From NCBI GenBank assembly GCA_016297405.1, contig JAEDGP010000003.1, positions 1 through 64,000 of the forward strand: a stretch of DNA of 64,000 bases, read 5' to 3'. Position 1 is the first letter of the stretch, and each line of letters begins with the position of its first letter. The notes under the pieces were generated by a model. That model was not told the DNA's origin, did not search any database, and saw only the letters and a program-made list of their open reading frames with translations. This document shows, piece after piece, positions 8,574 through 17,309 of this stretch. Source of the stretch: Treponema sp. (GTDB lineage: Bacteria > Spirochaetota > Spirochaetia > Treponematales > Treponemataceae). The translations under genes were made by a program, and so were the position numbers.

Positions 8574-10283
8574 TTACTCCTCCATAAGCCATGTACGAAT
8601 AAGCATTGCAACATCTTCAGGATGCTCTTTTGCCATGTTGATAGCATTTTCCTGAAGCTCTGCACGGCGGCTTTCTTCGACAGACATGGTAACCTGCATA
8701 TTTGCTTCGTCTTTCGCATCCCACAAAGCCCTTTCGCGCTCTGCCTGTTGCTGTCGCAAAAGTTCCTCTTCGCGAAGACGTCGTCTTCTTTCAATCTGTT
8801 TGCTGATAATTCTGTAAAGAATGAAGCCTACCAAAACAATTGCAATGGCACCAAGAACTAAAAGTATCGTTTTTGTTCTACGCTTTGCTGCAAAATAGTC
8901 ATTATCAAAGGCTTCGAATTCTGCATCTCTATCATATGGTAATGAAGTTACGATTACCCGGTCACCACGGCCTTTATCAAAGCCGATAGCACCTTCAATA
9001 AGCTCAACCCACTTTTCTATTTCAGTATCACTGATAGCCTCATAAGTTCTTTTCAGGCGTCCATTTTCTACGATGTATTCACCCTCATTGTCCTTATCAA
9101 GCCGCCACTTTCCATCAATGTTCACAGATACAGTTCGACGGCCCTGTTGCGGAGAAACAATCTTATGCCTGGTTTCCCAGTTAACAAGATTATTTTGGGT
9201 AGTTCCGGTTTCAACAGATTTTCCAATGACATTACTCATGTCAACATAGTTCGGTGGATTCTGCCCCTGAACACCTGTTGGGCCTTCCGGATTATGGGCA
9301 GTTCCCTGCCATTCTTTAGTGATTATCTGCATACTCAACGCAAGAGAATCTTTTACTTTACGTTCGCTATACGGAGTGTCAGGATTATCTTTTTCAAGTT
9401 CGATAGGAAAATATTCAGTCTTGTCAATTGTTTCCTGTGACATGTCAAAATCAATGCTTACATTCAGGTTTCGAACACGATCACGAGTTGCGTAGTCCTG
9501 CAAAGACGCCAATACCTTACCGCGAAGATCACGTTCCAGCTTAGCCTTAAGCTTCTGTTCCTTTTCTGCAGTATCAATTCTTGTATTGCTGTCTAAATCA
9601 TCAAAATTGTTCAGACTTCTTCCGTCTGTATCAACGATACTAAGGTTTTCAGCTTTCAATCCTGGTACAGCAGTAAGTACCATTTTCTGGATACCCTGCA
9701 TTCTCTTTGAGCCAGCAGTAACATTTGATGTGTTGCTCAACGTAACAACAATCGTTGCAGAAAGAGGATCTTCATCCTGTTTGAAAAGTTTTGTTTCTGG
9801 AATGCGAATATTTACAATAGCTGAAGAAAAATCTGAAAGGGCTTCAAGCTGGCGTTTAAGAAGCTTAGAATAGGCATCCTGAAGCTTGATATTCTGTTCT
9901 GCGTCAGTATCGGACCAGCTGCGGCTTTTTGCTTCTGCAAAAGGATCCACATTCGAAGGAACAAGGTTTTCGGCATAAAGTATACTTGTGATGCGGGTAA
10001 TTTCATCATCACTTGCATCAACATAAATATATCCGTCTTCGTCAACGGTAGCTTTTATTCGTTCTTTGCTGATTCGGTCAAGAATTGCAACACGGGTTAC
10101 ATTATCGGTAACCGGTGCATTAAAAAGTCTTGTATTGTCTGAAGAAGATGATCTGCTGATATTAACGGCTATGGCAATAATGATAACCACAAGGACAACG
10201 CCGGCTACAATCTTCTGTACCGGTTTACTGGTTTTCCACCAGGTCTTTGCCTTATCAATTACTTTTTTGAACCATTCGTTCAT
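8574..10283 (-). CDS. fliF: Flagellar MS-ring protein FliF
   Basis: This 569-residue inner-membrane protein has two transmembrane segments, near residues 24-41 and around 470-490, bracketing a large periplasmic region with the secretin-like ring-building repeats. The C-terminal cytoplasmic tail ends in a short acidic/hydrophobic helix (PEDVAMLIRTWL) that binds FliG. The ribosome site is a strong GGAGGGG. A promoter-like pair and a terminator lie in the 164-base gap upstream, so fliF appears to open a transcript of its own. Confidence 0.96.
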   Translation of the reverse strand: MNEWFKKVIDKAKTWWKTSKPVQKIVAGVVLVVIIIAIAVNISRSSSSDNTRLFNAPVTDNVTRVAILDRISKERIKATVDEDGYIYVDASDDEITRITSILYAENLVPSNVDPFAEAKSRSWSDTDAEQNIKLQDAYSKLLKRQLEALSDFSSAIVNIRIPETKLFKQDEDPLSATIVVTLSNTSNVTAGSKRMQGIQKMVLTAVPGLKAENLSIVDTDGRSLNNFDDLDSNTRIDTAEKEQKLKAKLERDLRGKVLASLQDYATRDRVRNLNVSIDFDMSQETIDKTEYFPIELEKDNPDTPYSERKVKDSLALSMQIITKEWQGTAHNPEGPTGVQGQNPPNYVDMSNVIGKSVETGTTQNNLVNWETRHKIVSPQQGRRTVSVNIDGKWRLDKDNEGEYIVENGRLKRTYEAISDTEIEKWVELIEGAIGFDKGRGDRVIVTSLPYDRDAEFEAFDNDYFAAKRRTKTILLVLGAIAIVLVGFILYRIISKQIERRRRLREEELLRQQQAERERALWDAKDEANMQVTMSVEESRRAELQENAINMAKEHPEDVAMLIRTWLMEE

Positions 10284-10327
10284 CTGTCCCCTCCCGTGAA
10301 CGAAATCAAAAAATAGTTTTATAGATT

Positions 10328-10355
10328 ATTTTATCATATAAATAAATTTCTGCAA
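10328..10355 (-). promoter_or_regulatory. Putative promoter of fliF-G-H-I-J
   Basis: The minus strand shows TTGCAG (10355-10350), a 16-base spacer and TAAAAT (10333-10328), leaving a leader of about 40 bases before the fliF start with its GGAGGGG site. The fit to sigma70 is moderate. Confidence 0.45.
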
Positions 10356-10411
10356 AGAGATATTTTGCTCAAGATATAAGAAGAAAAGTTGTTTTTTCAC
10401 TCAGTCCGGGC

Positions 10412-10441
10412 AAAAAAAAGATGCCTCAAAACGAAGCACCT
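10412..10441 (-). terminator. Rho-independent terminator between fliE and fliF
   Basis: On the minus strand a 9-pair stem (10441-10433 with 10427-10419, two G-U pairs) and a five-base loop are followed by eight T. It starts 7 bases after the fliE stop. Depending on strength it would end or attenuate transcription entering fliF. Confidence 0.75.
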
Positions 10442-10447
10442 GAAAAA

Positions 10448-10816
10448 CTATCTGGTTGTAGTGATTTCGCTCCACCCCTGAACAAGTCTGTCGATAACAG
10501 ATTTTGTAAGATCCAAAGAAAGCTTTGCCTGGGCCATTGCGATAGTAACATCATGAATATCAACAGAATCAGGATCAGTAATCACCTGCTCCTGAAGCTT
10601 CGCCGTTTGAATCTGTTTTGAATTCATGTCGCTTAAAGCACTCAAAAGAAAATCCTGAAAACTCTGCCCTTTTTTTTCTATGGAATCTTTTGCAGCATTT
10701 TCCATGTGAAGCACAGAATCCGGTGTATTGATGATATTCTGAATCTTTTTGCTTGTTGCAGAATGATTTGGATCAAGCTGAGCAAGCGAAAGCGTATTCA
10801 TTTCCTGTATTTTCAT
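10448..10816 (-). CDS. fliE: Flagellar hook-basal body protein FliE
   Basis: FliE joins the MS ring to the proximal rod. The 122-residue protein has the typical C-terminal block: FQDFLLSALSDMN, then DPDSVDIHDVTIAMAQAKLSLDLTKSVIDRLVQGWSEI split over about 60-115, matching the VTIAxAxAxLALxxxxxVRxKxxxAYxEI family pattern. GGGGGA precedes the ATG. It has its own promoter-like sequence and a hairpin just before the ribosome site, and is followed by a terminator. Confidence 0.93.
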   Translation of the reverse strand: MKIQEMNTLSLAQLDPNHSATSKKIQNIINTPDSVLHMENAAKDSIEKKGQSFQDFLLSALSDMNSKQIQTAKLQEQVITDPDSVDIHDVTIAMAQAKLSLDLTKSVIDRLVQGWSEITTTR

Positions 10817-10828
10817 ATTCCCCCACTA

Positions 10829-10846
10829 ATCTGCAAATAGGCAGAT
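10829..10846 (-). promoter_or_regulatory. Hairpin in the fliE leader, next to the ribosome site
   Basis: ATCTGC and GCAGAT form a perfect 6-base stem with a 6-base loop. It ends about 12 bases before the fliE ribosome site, where it could affect initiation or mRNA stability. Confidence 0.4.
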
Positions 10847-10856
10847 CCACAAGTAA

Positions 10857-10885
10857 ATTCTATCTGCGAAACACAATGAAGTCAA
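10857..10885 (-). promoter_or_regulatory. Putative sigma70-type promoter of fliE
   Basis: The minus strand reads TTGACT (10885-10880), 17 bases, TAGAAT (10862-10857), about 40 bases before the fliE ATG. This is a good match to the sigma70 consensus, inside the 253-base flgC-fliE gap. I see nothing else that I can name in that gap. Confidence 0.55.
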
Positions 10886-11069
10886 TTGATTATCGGTCTT
10901 TTTAGCACATTATGAAAGGAAAAACTCAATCAATTTAAAATCTGCTTTTGGGGAGTTTCATCCAAAGTCAAAAGCCGTCTATACCATCTATTTCAAAGCA
11001 AGAGGGCAAAAAGACCTGGCGCAAAAATCATTCCTAAAGATAACAGCATATTTTATTTATACATGGGAA

Positions 11070-11528
11070 CTATCGACCTATATCAAGAGCAGCAGAGAAC
11101 ATAGACTTGGAACCTTCAATAACCGTAGAATTTGCTTCGTATGCACGGCTTGCAGAAATCAAATCCACCATTTCATTTACGATATTTACATTCGGATATT
11201 CAACATAACCCTTATGAGGACCGGACTTGATTGCATCAGGATGATCTGGATCATAAACCAGACGGCCTTCGCTTGTATCCTTTACGATTTCACGAACTTG
11301 AACGCCCTTGCCAACCCCGGAATCAAGATCAGAGGGACAGAAAGGACTATTCCACTGAGCTTTATTTTTAGCGGCAGGCTCAAAAACAATCATTGAACGC
11401 TTGAAAGAGCCACCTTCCTGGGTTCTTGTGGTAGAAGCATTTGCAATATTGTTTGAAATAACATCAGAACGAAGACGTTCTGCACTCATGCCAGTAGCGG
11501 CAATATTGATCGATGTAAAAAGTCCCAT
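11070..11528 (-). CDS. flgC: Flagellar proximal rod protein FlgC
   Basis: FlgC is a proximal rod subunit. The 152-residue product carries the N-terminal rod/hook motif ERLRSDVISNNIANASTT at about 16-33 and the C-terminal YVEYPNVNIVNEMVDLISASRAYEAN block that ends rod proteins. A GGAG site precedes the ATG and the gene starts 10 bases after flgB stops. Confidence 0.96.
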   Translation of the reverse strand: MGLFTSINIAATGMSAERLRSDVISNNIANASTTRTQEGGSFKRSMIVFEPAAKNKAQWNSPFCPSDLDSGVGKGVQVREIVKDTSEGRLVYDPDHPDAIKSGPHKGYVEYPNVNIVNEMVDLISASRAYEANSTVIEGSKSMFSAALDIGR

Positions 11529-11538
11529 TTAACGTCTC

Positions 11539-11955
11539 CTATTTTCTAATCACAGTACCAAGCTGCGAGAATTCAAAATTAGTCATGGAAGTCAAAAGTC
11601 TGTATTGCATCTGAATCTGAAGGATATTGTTTGCTTCTGTTTCTGCATCAACATTGTTTCCGTTCGCTTTCGAAGTTGTTTCATAATCAAGAACGCGACG
11701 TGGTTCTACATCGCGGTAATCATAGGGCTGATTCAATTCAAAATGACGGCTATCTGAACGTGTGAGCTTGAATCCACTCCTGGCTTTTTCTTCAGATTCA
11801 AAGGCGCGCTTAAGTTCACTTTCAAAATTGACCTTTGTGCGCTTGAAATTTGGAACTTCACTGTTGGCAAGATTATTTGCAGTAACATTATAACGAAGAG
11901 TTGTAACATCCAATGCTCTTTGGAGCAAATCGACCGATCTTGTAAAACTATTCAT
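11539..11955 (-). CDS. flgB: Flagellar proximal rod protein FlgB
   Basis: FlgB is the proximal rod subunit nearest the MS ring. The motif LRYNVTANNLANSEVPNFKR is at about 18-37 and the C-terminal QMQYRLLTSMTNFEFSQL helix closes the protein. The open frame reaches 27 codons further upstream, but the ATG with AAGGA seven bases before it gives 138 residues, the normal FlgB length, and is chosen here. A sigma28-like promoter sits just upstream. Confidence 0.95.
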   Translation of the reverse strand: MNSFTRSVDLLQRALDVTTLRYNVTANNLANSEVPNFKRTKVNFESELKRAFESEEKARSGFKLTRSDSRHFELNQPYDYRDVEPRRVLDYETTSKANGNNVDAETEANNILQIQMQYRLLTSMTNFEFSQLGTVIRK

Positions 11956-11974
11956 ATTGACATCCTTTATATTA

Positions 11975-12001
11975 TTTTCGGATGCAAAAAAGAATTGTTT
12001 A
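11975..12001 (-). promoter_or_regulatory. Sigma28-like promoter of flgB-flgC
   Basis: On the minus strand TAAA (12001-11998), exactly 15 bases, then TCCGAAAA (11982-11975). The flagellar sigma28 consensus is TAAA-N15-GCCGATAA, so the -35 and spacing match fully and the -10 matches six of eight. It lies 20 bases before the flgB start. Confidence 0.5.
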
Positions 12002-12014
12002 GTTTTTTTTGAAG

Positions 12015-12137
12015 TTAAACAGTAAAGGCTGTCCATTCTGTACGATTTCTTGCAAAAGCAATTTTTTCAGGATCCTGTCCAACGATCAACTGCAGTCGCA
12101 AAATGTACTTTTCAGACAGCCTATGCCTAAAAAACAA
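12015..12137 (-). other. Peptide-like open frame between hslU and flgB (40 codons from a TTG)
   Basis: After the hslU stop, another frame stays open and reads like protein, with ordinary codons and a segment ILRLQLIVGQDPEKIAFARN then TEWTAF. A TTG could start it, but no ribosome site is visible and no ATG is available. It may be the remnant of a lost gene; in Firmicutes codY occupies this slot, though nothing visible ties this peptide to CodY. A chance open frame is equally possible. Confidence 0.25.
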
Positions 12138-12150
12138 CTTTTTGTCTATT

Positions 12151-13590
12151 TTACAGAATATATCTGCTAAGATCCTGATTCCGGGCGATATCGGAAAGTT
12201 TTGAATCAACATAAGACGAATCGATGGTTACGGTTTCACCATTATGCTCATCTGCATCAAAGCTTATCTCATCAAGAACCTTTTCCATTATCGTGTGAAG
12301 CCGTCTGGCTCCAATATTTTCACTTTTGCCGTTTACCTCTTCGGCAATTTCGCTCATACGATCGATGGCATCTTCTGTAAATTCAAGCTTGACGCCTTCA
12401 GTTCCCAACAAGGCAGTATACTGCATGACAAGTGAATTTTTCGGTTCTTTCAGGATTCTTTTGAAATCTTCTTTATGAAGGCTTTCCAGTTCAACACGAA
12501 GAGGAAAACGCCCCTGAAGCTCAGGAATCAAGTCACTTGGAGCTGCAACACTGAATGCACCAGCAGCGATAAAAAGAATATGAGTCGTATTTATTACTCC
12601 CCATTTTGTATTAACGTTACTGCCTTCAACAATCGGAAGAATATCGCGCTGCACTCCTTCCCGGCTTACGCTCTGCCCCTGGGCTTCCCCACGAACAGCA
12701 ATCTTATCTATTTCATCAATAAAAATAATACCTCTCTGCTCAACCCTTTCCTTTGCGATGTCTGAAACCTTATCCACATCTACCATACTGTCCAACGTTT
12801 CTTCTGTAAGGATTTTTCTAGCTTCTCTGATAGAAACACTTTTCTTCTTGTTTCTGTGCCCACTAAGCATTCCAGCAAGATTCTGCATGCTATTTTGAAG
12901 ATCATCAAGACTGCCGCCAGCGATAATTTCCATGCTCGGCATATTTGGCGTTTTATGAACGTTAATTTCAACTTCACGGTCTTCAAGTTTGCCTTCACGA
13001 AGCATTGCACGGAATTTTTCTCTTGTAGAAAGATTCGTATCACTTTTGGCATCCCCAGGAATTACAGATGAATCACCAAGAATGATTACATCTCCAGCAT
13101 TTTCTGTTGTCCTGGAAACAGCAAACTCTTCACTATTAGCATCGTTTTTCTTTTCTTTTTTTGAAGTTCCTGGAAGCAAAAGATCCAAAAGCTTTTCTTC
13201 AACCACGGACACGCTCTTTTCTCTAAGCAGATCTTCCATTTCGGCTTTTACATCTTTGTATCCTACAGCCATAAGATCACGTATCATGGATTCAACGTCA
13301 CGACCAACATACCCAACTTCTGTATATTTTGTGGCTTCCACTTTCAAAAATGGCGCATTACAAAGCTTTGCAAGTCGTCGGGCAATCTCTGTTTTTCCCA
13401 CACCAGTTGGTCCAATCATAAGAATATTTTTTGGTGCAACTTCATCTCGAATTTCTTCAGGAAGCTTGCATCGTCGTTCCCGATTACGAAGAGCCACAGC
13501 AACAGCCCTTTTTGCCTTATTCTGTCCGATAATATACTGATCTAATTCAGATACGATCTGTTTTGGTGTCAAATCAATTTTGGTTTCCAT
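12151..13590 (-). CDS. hslU: ATP-dependent protease ATPase subunit HslU (ClpY)
   Basis: HslU is the AAA+ unfoldase of the HslUV protease. Features include the N-terminal [17 protein letters not shown] motif, Walker [10 protein letters not shown] near residue 62, the pore loop region TEVGYVGRD, a variable I-domain (about 105-240, rich in Glu/Lys/Asn), Walker [11 protein letters not shown], and the family C-terminal tail ending DLSRYIL that inserts into HslV. An in-frame TTG five codons earlier overlaps AGAGGA, so the ATG after it is preferred (479 residues). hslV lies immediately upstream. Confidence 0.97.
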   Translation of the reverse strand: METKIDLTPKQIVSELDQYIIGQNKAKRAVAVALRNRERRCKLPEEIRDEVAPKNILMIGPTGVGKTEIARRLAKLCNAPFLKVEATKYTEVGYVGRDVESMIRDLMAVGYKDVKAEMEDLLREKSVSVVEEKLLDLLLPGTSKKEKKNDANSEEFAVSRTTENAGDVIILGDSSVIPGDAKSDTNLSTREKFRAMLREGKLEDREVEINVHKTPNMPSMEIIAGGSLDDLQNSMQNLAGMLSGHRNKKKSVSIREARKILTEETLDSMVDVDKVSDIAKERVEQRGIIFIDEIDKIAVRGEAQGQSVSREGVQRDILPIVEGSNVNTKWGVINTTHILFIAAGAFSVAAPSDLIPELQGRFPLRVELESLHKEDFKRILKEPKNSLVMQYTALLGTEGVKLEFTEDAIDRMSEIAEEVNGKSENIGARRLHTIMEKVLDEISFDADEHNGETVTIDSSYVDSKLSDIARNQDLSRYIL

Positions 13591-13613
13591 GTAATTCCTC
13601 TGCAAAGCTGAAA

Positions 13614-14153
13614 TTAAAGTTCTTCAACTGTAATATGATTGTTAGTGTAAATGCAAATGTTTCCTGCAATCTTCAGTGATTTTTCGGCAATTTCCTTTGC
13701 ACTCAAATCTGAAGAATCTAAATATGCCAGAGCAGCAGCATAAGCGTAGTTTCCGCCGGAACCGATGGCAAGCACATCATTTTCAGGCTCAATGACATTT
13801 CCGTCTCCGCTGATCAGCAGAATCTTGTCTTTATCTGCAACTAGCAAAAGCGCTTCCAGTTTCTGCAGCATTTTTTCCGTTCGCCACAGCTTTGCAAGTT
13901 CCACTGAAGCACGAGTCAAATCCCCATTAAATTCCTTGATTTTCGTCTCAAACCTATCGAACAAAGTAAAGGCATCTGCAACACTGCCTGCAAAGCCGGT
14001 AATGATCTTGCCGTCATATATTTTCCTAACCTTACGGGCATTACCTTTCATTACAGTATTTCCGGCTGTCACCTGACCATCGCCAGCCATAGCAACGTGG
14101 CCATTTCTTTTTACAGCAACAACAGTAGTGCTGCGTATTTTGTTATCACTCAT
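13614..14153 (-). CDS. hslV: ATP-dependent protease peptidase subunit HslV (ClpQ)
   Basis: HslV is the proteasome-beta-like dodecameric peptidase partner of HslU. The core [21 protein letters not shown] with its catalytic N-terminal Thr and the [14 protein letters not shown] block are clear. From the ATG preceded by AGGGG, the protein has 179 residues and the TT pair sits after a short MSDNKIRS stretch, so a small propeptide must be removed to expose the catalytic Thr. The frame is open nine codons further upstream, without a ribosome site. Confidence 0.96.
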   Translation of the reverse strand: MSDNKIRSTTVVAVKRNGHVAMAGDGQVTAGNTVMKGNARKVRKIYDGKIITGFAGSVADAFTLFDRFETKIKEFNGDLTRASVELAKLWRTEKMLQKLEALLLVADKDKILLISGDGNVIEPENDVLAIGSGGNYAYAAALAYLDSSDLSAKEIAEKSLKIAGNICIYTNNHITVEEL

Positions 14154-14190
14154 AAATACCCCTGTTTTTAATAATTTCATTTACCACAAC

Positions 14191-15093
14191 CTATGAATGA
14201 GGATGGGCTTTACTATATATCTCTATTAACTGCTCTGTGGTTAAATGAGTATACCTTTGGGTAGTGCTTACACTTGCATGCCCCAGCATCTCCTGAACCA
14301 CACGAACATCAGCGCCATTTCCAAGCATGCTTGTTGCAAAAGTATGCCTTAAAGCATGAGGTGAAACATGATGATTGGTTCCTTCCGGTCCTGTATATCT
14401 GGAAAGGATATATCGAATTCCATTCGTTGTCAGCGCTCCACCTTTCTGATTCACAAAAACTTCTTTCGCAGAATCAATTATGCCCTCTTTTACAAAGCGT
14501 TTCTTTCTGTCATCCAGATATATGGACAAAGCCTGTCTGGCATCTTCTTCAAAATAAACCCTTCGATCCTTATTTCCTTTTCCCCTTACCATGGCAGAAG
14601 ACATGCCACGCTCCAAATCAGAAATTTTCAGCATAACTATTTCACCAACGCGGCAACCGGACGAATAAAGAATCTCAAAAATAGCTTTATCCCTGGTCTC
14701 CCACAAAAGCTCATTACTTTCTGGCATACTGCAAAGTTCATCGACTTCAGGTCCAGTTAAAAACCTTGGTATATGAACTGGAACTTTTACGGTTTTTAAT
14801 TCCAAAGCCGGATTTCCTTTAATATAACCAAATTTCCTGCAATAAGCAAAAAAAGTTCGTACAGAAGCAATATATCGGTTTATACTCGCATTAGAAAGAT
14901 TTTTTTTTGAAAGGAAAGCAATCGTCAATCTAAGCTGTTCAGTGGAAAGGCTTTCAACAAGCACATCTGTACCAACCTGATTCATCAAATGTTCCAGATC
15001 CTTTCTATATGCAATAATCGTATTTTCTGAAAGTGTACGAACTGATTCAAGATAAACAAAAAATTCCTGTGTAAGCTCACCTATCGTGTTCAT
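14191..15093 (-). CDS. xerC: Tyrosine recombinase XerC-type (CodV position)
   Basis: This 300-residue site-specific recombinase has an N-terminal SAM-like core-binding domain (about 1-90) and a catalytic domain with the full tyrosine recombinase set: Arg in SSGCRVGEI, Lys in GKGNKDR, HALRH, the LGHAS His and the QRYTHL Tyr nucleophile. Such enzymes resolve chromosome dimers at dif. Its place between topA and hslV is that of codV/xerC in Firmicutes. The ATG after GAGGA is chosen over an in-frame codon 11 residues earlier. XerC versus XerD is assigned by position only. Confidence 0.88.
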   Translation of the reverse strand: MNTIGELTQEFFVYLESVRTLSENTIIAYRKDLEHLMNQVGTDVLVESLSTEQLRLTIAFLSKKNLSNASINRYIASVRTFFAYCRKFGYIKGNPALELKTVKVPVHIPRFLTGPEVDELCSMPESNELLWETRDKAIFEILYSSGCRVGEIVMLKISDLERGMSSAMVRGKGNKDRRVYFEEDARQALSIYLDDRKKRFVKEGIIDSAKEVFVNQKGGALTTNGIRYILSRYTGPEGTNHHVSPHALRHTFATSMLGNGADVRVVQEMLGHASVSTTQRYTHLTTEQLIEIYSKAHPHS

Positions 15094-15150
15094 CTGTTCC
15101 TCGAAAAACAGGCTGCCGAAAACCACAAAACTGCCGGCAACCCATAATCA

Positions 15151-17301
15151 TTAATCCTCCGAAGAATCCTCTGGCATCACCACTGGAGATTCTTCATCTG
15201 CAGAATGCAAATAATCACAATCAGGATTGATGCAGGATTTATAAGACCCGTTTTTCTTGTCATATTTTTCAACAAGGAACCATCCGCATTTTGGACAGCT
15301 TGCATCAATCGGCTTAAAATGACTAATAAAATTACAAGCAGGATAATTTGTACAACCAAAGAATTCCTTGCCACGACCTCTTTGCTTTCTTGAAACAATT
15401 TCACCGTTACATCCAGCAACAGGACATTTTGCCAAAGGAATTGACTTTGTATTATGACATTCAGGGAATCCAGAACATGCCAGGAAAAATCCAAAGCGAC
15501 CAAGCTTTTTCATCATCATCTTTCCGCATTTCTCGCAAACCTTATCAGTCGGTTCATCAAGGCTTCCCTTTACGCTCTGAACATTTTTCATAACTTCGTC
15601 TACCCGCTGCTTGAACGGAGAAAAGAAATCTCCAATCATACTGTTCCAGACAAGTTCATCCTGTTCAACTTTATCAAGATTATTTTCTACATCGGCAGTA
15701 AAATGCTCATTGATTACCTGAGGGAAAGATTCAACCAAAATCTTACAAATCATTCGACCAAGCTGAGTTGGCACAAGCTGCTTATTGCTTCTGGTAATGT
15801 AATACCTGTCAAGAAGAACAGTAATGATAGGCGAATAGGTAGATGGACGACCAATGCCTTTGTCTTCAAGCATTCTGATGATTGAAGCATCAGTATAGCG
15901 AGCCGGTCCCTGAGTAAAATGCTGTTCTGGATAGAATTTATCAGAAGCGATAACTTCTCCTACCTTCAGATTAGGAAGATTTCCTGTCTTTTCTTCTTTT
16001 GAAGACAGCAGCTTGATTACATTGTAAAAACCTTTTTCTGTGATCTTGCTTACACTAACACGGAACACAGCCTCTCCAGCGGTAATTTCTGCACTGGTTG
16101 TGGTTGTCTTTGCATTATTCATCTGACTGGAAACAAAACGTTCCCAAATGATTGTATAAAGACGAAGCTGGTCTCGTGTAAGATATTCCTTAACGGAATC
16201 AGGAGTGTATTCTGTATATGTTGGACGAATACCTTCATGTGCATCCTGGGCAGATTTAGAAGCACTGTAATGAATTGGTTCTGGCGGTAGTTCTGCAGGA
16301 TAATTATTTGAAAGCCACTTGCGAACATCGTCCAAAGCTGTCTGAGAAATGCGCACAGAGTCTGTTCGCATATAGGTAATAAGACCAACACGGCTTGAAC
16401 CAATATTTATACCTTCATAAAGCTGCTGTGCTATCTGCATTGTTTTTCTGGAAGTAAAACCTAAACGGTTAGCACTGGCCTGCTGAAGCTTCGAAGTTGT
16501 AAAAGGTGGTTTTGGGCGAACAGTTTTTTCTGTTTGCTTAATATCAGAAACAATACATTCAGAATTCTTGATCTGTTCGATAATATCTTTTACAGTTTGC
16601 TCATTTTTAAGTTCAGGTTTATCGCCTTTGTATTTTACAAGCTGTGCTGTAAATCTTGTTTTGCCTTTCACAAAATCCGCATCAAGGGACCAATATTCTT
16701 CAGGAATAAAGTTTTCTACTTCCTCTTCCCGTTCGCAAATCAGGCGAAGGGCAACAGACTGAACACGTCCTGCAGAAAGACCATTTTTTACCTTTGCCCA
16801 CAAAAGAGGACTAAGGTTGTAGCCTACCAGGCGATCCAAAACACGACGAGCCTTCTGGGCGTTTACCTTTGACTCTATGATTTCACCAGGATGCTGCACA
16901 GCTTCTTTTATGGCAACCGGTGTAATTTCATTGAAAACGATTCGGCTGATTTTTGCATCAGTTTTGTCTTTTAGAGCATTATTCAAATGCCAGGCAATTG
17001 CTTCTCCTTCACGATCATTATCCGATGCAAGAAGAACAAAATCGCTTTTTTTGGCATCTTTCTGAAGTTCCTTTAAAAGCTTTGCCCGGCCACGAACTGT
17101 TATATATTCTGGTTGAAAATTATTTTCCACATCAATTGCAAGACGCGACTTTGGCAAATCGATAAGGTGCCCCATGGAAGCCTTAACCGTATAACCAGGC
17201 CCCAGGTACTTTTCGATTGTGTGCGCCTTTGCAGGAGACTCTACAATAACAAGAGTCTGAGGAATTTTAGATTTTTTCGCAGAAGATTTTTTTTCAGCCA
17301 T
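15151..17301 (-). CDS. topA: DNA topoisomerase I
   Basis: This type IA topoisomerase relaxes negative supercoils. The TOPRIM domain starts TLVIVESPAKAHTIEKYLG (about 16-34) with the DNDREGEAIAWHL metal site near 94. The catalytic Tyr lies in LITYMRTDS at about 310. Three C-terminal four-cysteine zinc ribbons follow (CEKCG...C, CPVAGC...C and CPKCG...C between about 590 and 700). Length (716) is normal. A GAGG site precedes the ATG, 8 bases after dprA ends. Confidence 0.97.
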   Translation of the reverse strand: MAEKKSSAKKSKIPQTLVIVESPAKAHTIEKYLGPGYTVKASMGHLIDLPKSRLAIDVENNFQPEYITVRGRAKLLKELQKDAKKSDFVLLASDNDREGEAIAWHLNNALKDKTDAKISRIVFNEITPVAIKEAVQHPGEIIESKVNAQKARRVLDRLVGYNLSPLLWAKVKNGLSAGRVQSVALRLICEREEEVENFIPEEYWSLDADFVKGKTRFTAQLVKYKGDKPELKNEQTVKDIIEQIKNSECIVSDIKQTEKTVRPKPPFTTSKLQQASANRLGFTSRKTMQIAQQLYEGINIGSSRVGLITYMRTDSVRISQTALDDVRKWLSNNYPAELPPEPIHYSASKSAQDAHEGIRPTYTEYTPDSVKEYLTRDQLRLYTIIWERFVSSQMNNAKTTTTSAEITAGEAVFRVSVSKITEKGFYNVIKLLSSKEEKTGNLPNLKVGEVIASDKFYPEQHFTQGPARYTDASIIRMLEDKGIGRPSTYSPIITVLLDRYYITRSNKQLVPTQLGRMICKILVESFPQVINEHFTADVENNLDKVEQDELVWNSMIGDFFSPFKQRVDEVMKNVQSVKGSLDEPTDKVCEKCGKMMMKKLGRFGFFLACSGFPECHNTKSIPLAKCPVAGCNGEIVSRKQRGRGKEFFGCTNYPACNFISHFKPIDASCPKCGWFLVEKYDKKNGSYKSCINPDCDYLHSADEESPVVMPEDSSED

Positions 17302-17309
17302 AACAACCT

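Noticed and set aside
10895..10902. ACCGATAA near fliE as a sigma28 -10
   Set aside because: No TAAA lies 15 bases upstream, and a better sigma70 promoter is present closer to fliE.
12989..13540. 183-codon plus-strand frame opposite hslU
   Set aside because: It is a shadow of hslU codon bias; Ser/Arg-rich translation, no ribosome site, and hslU is fully conserved there.
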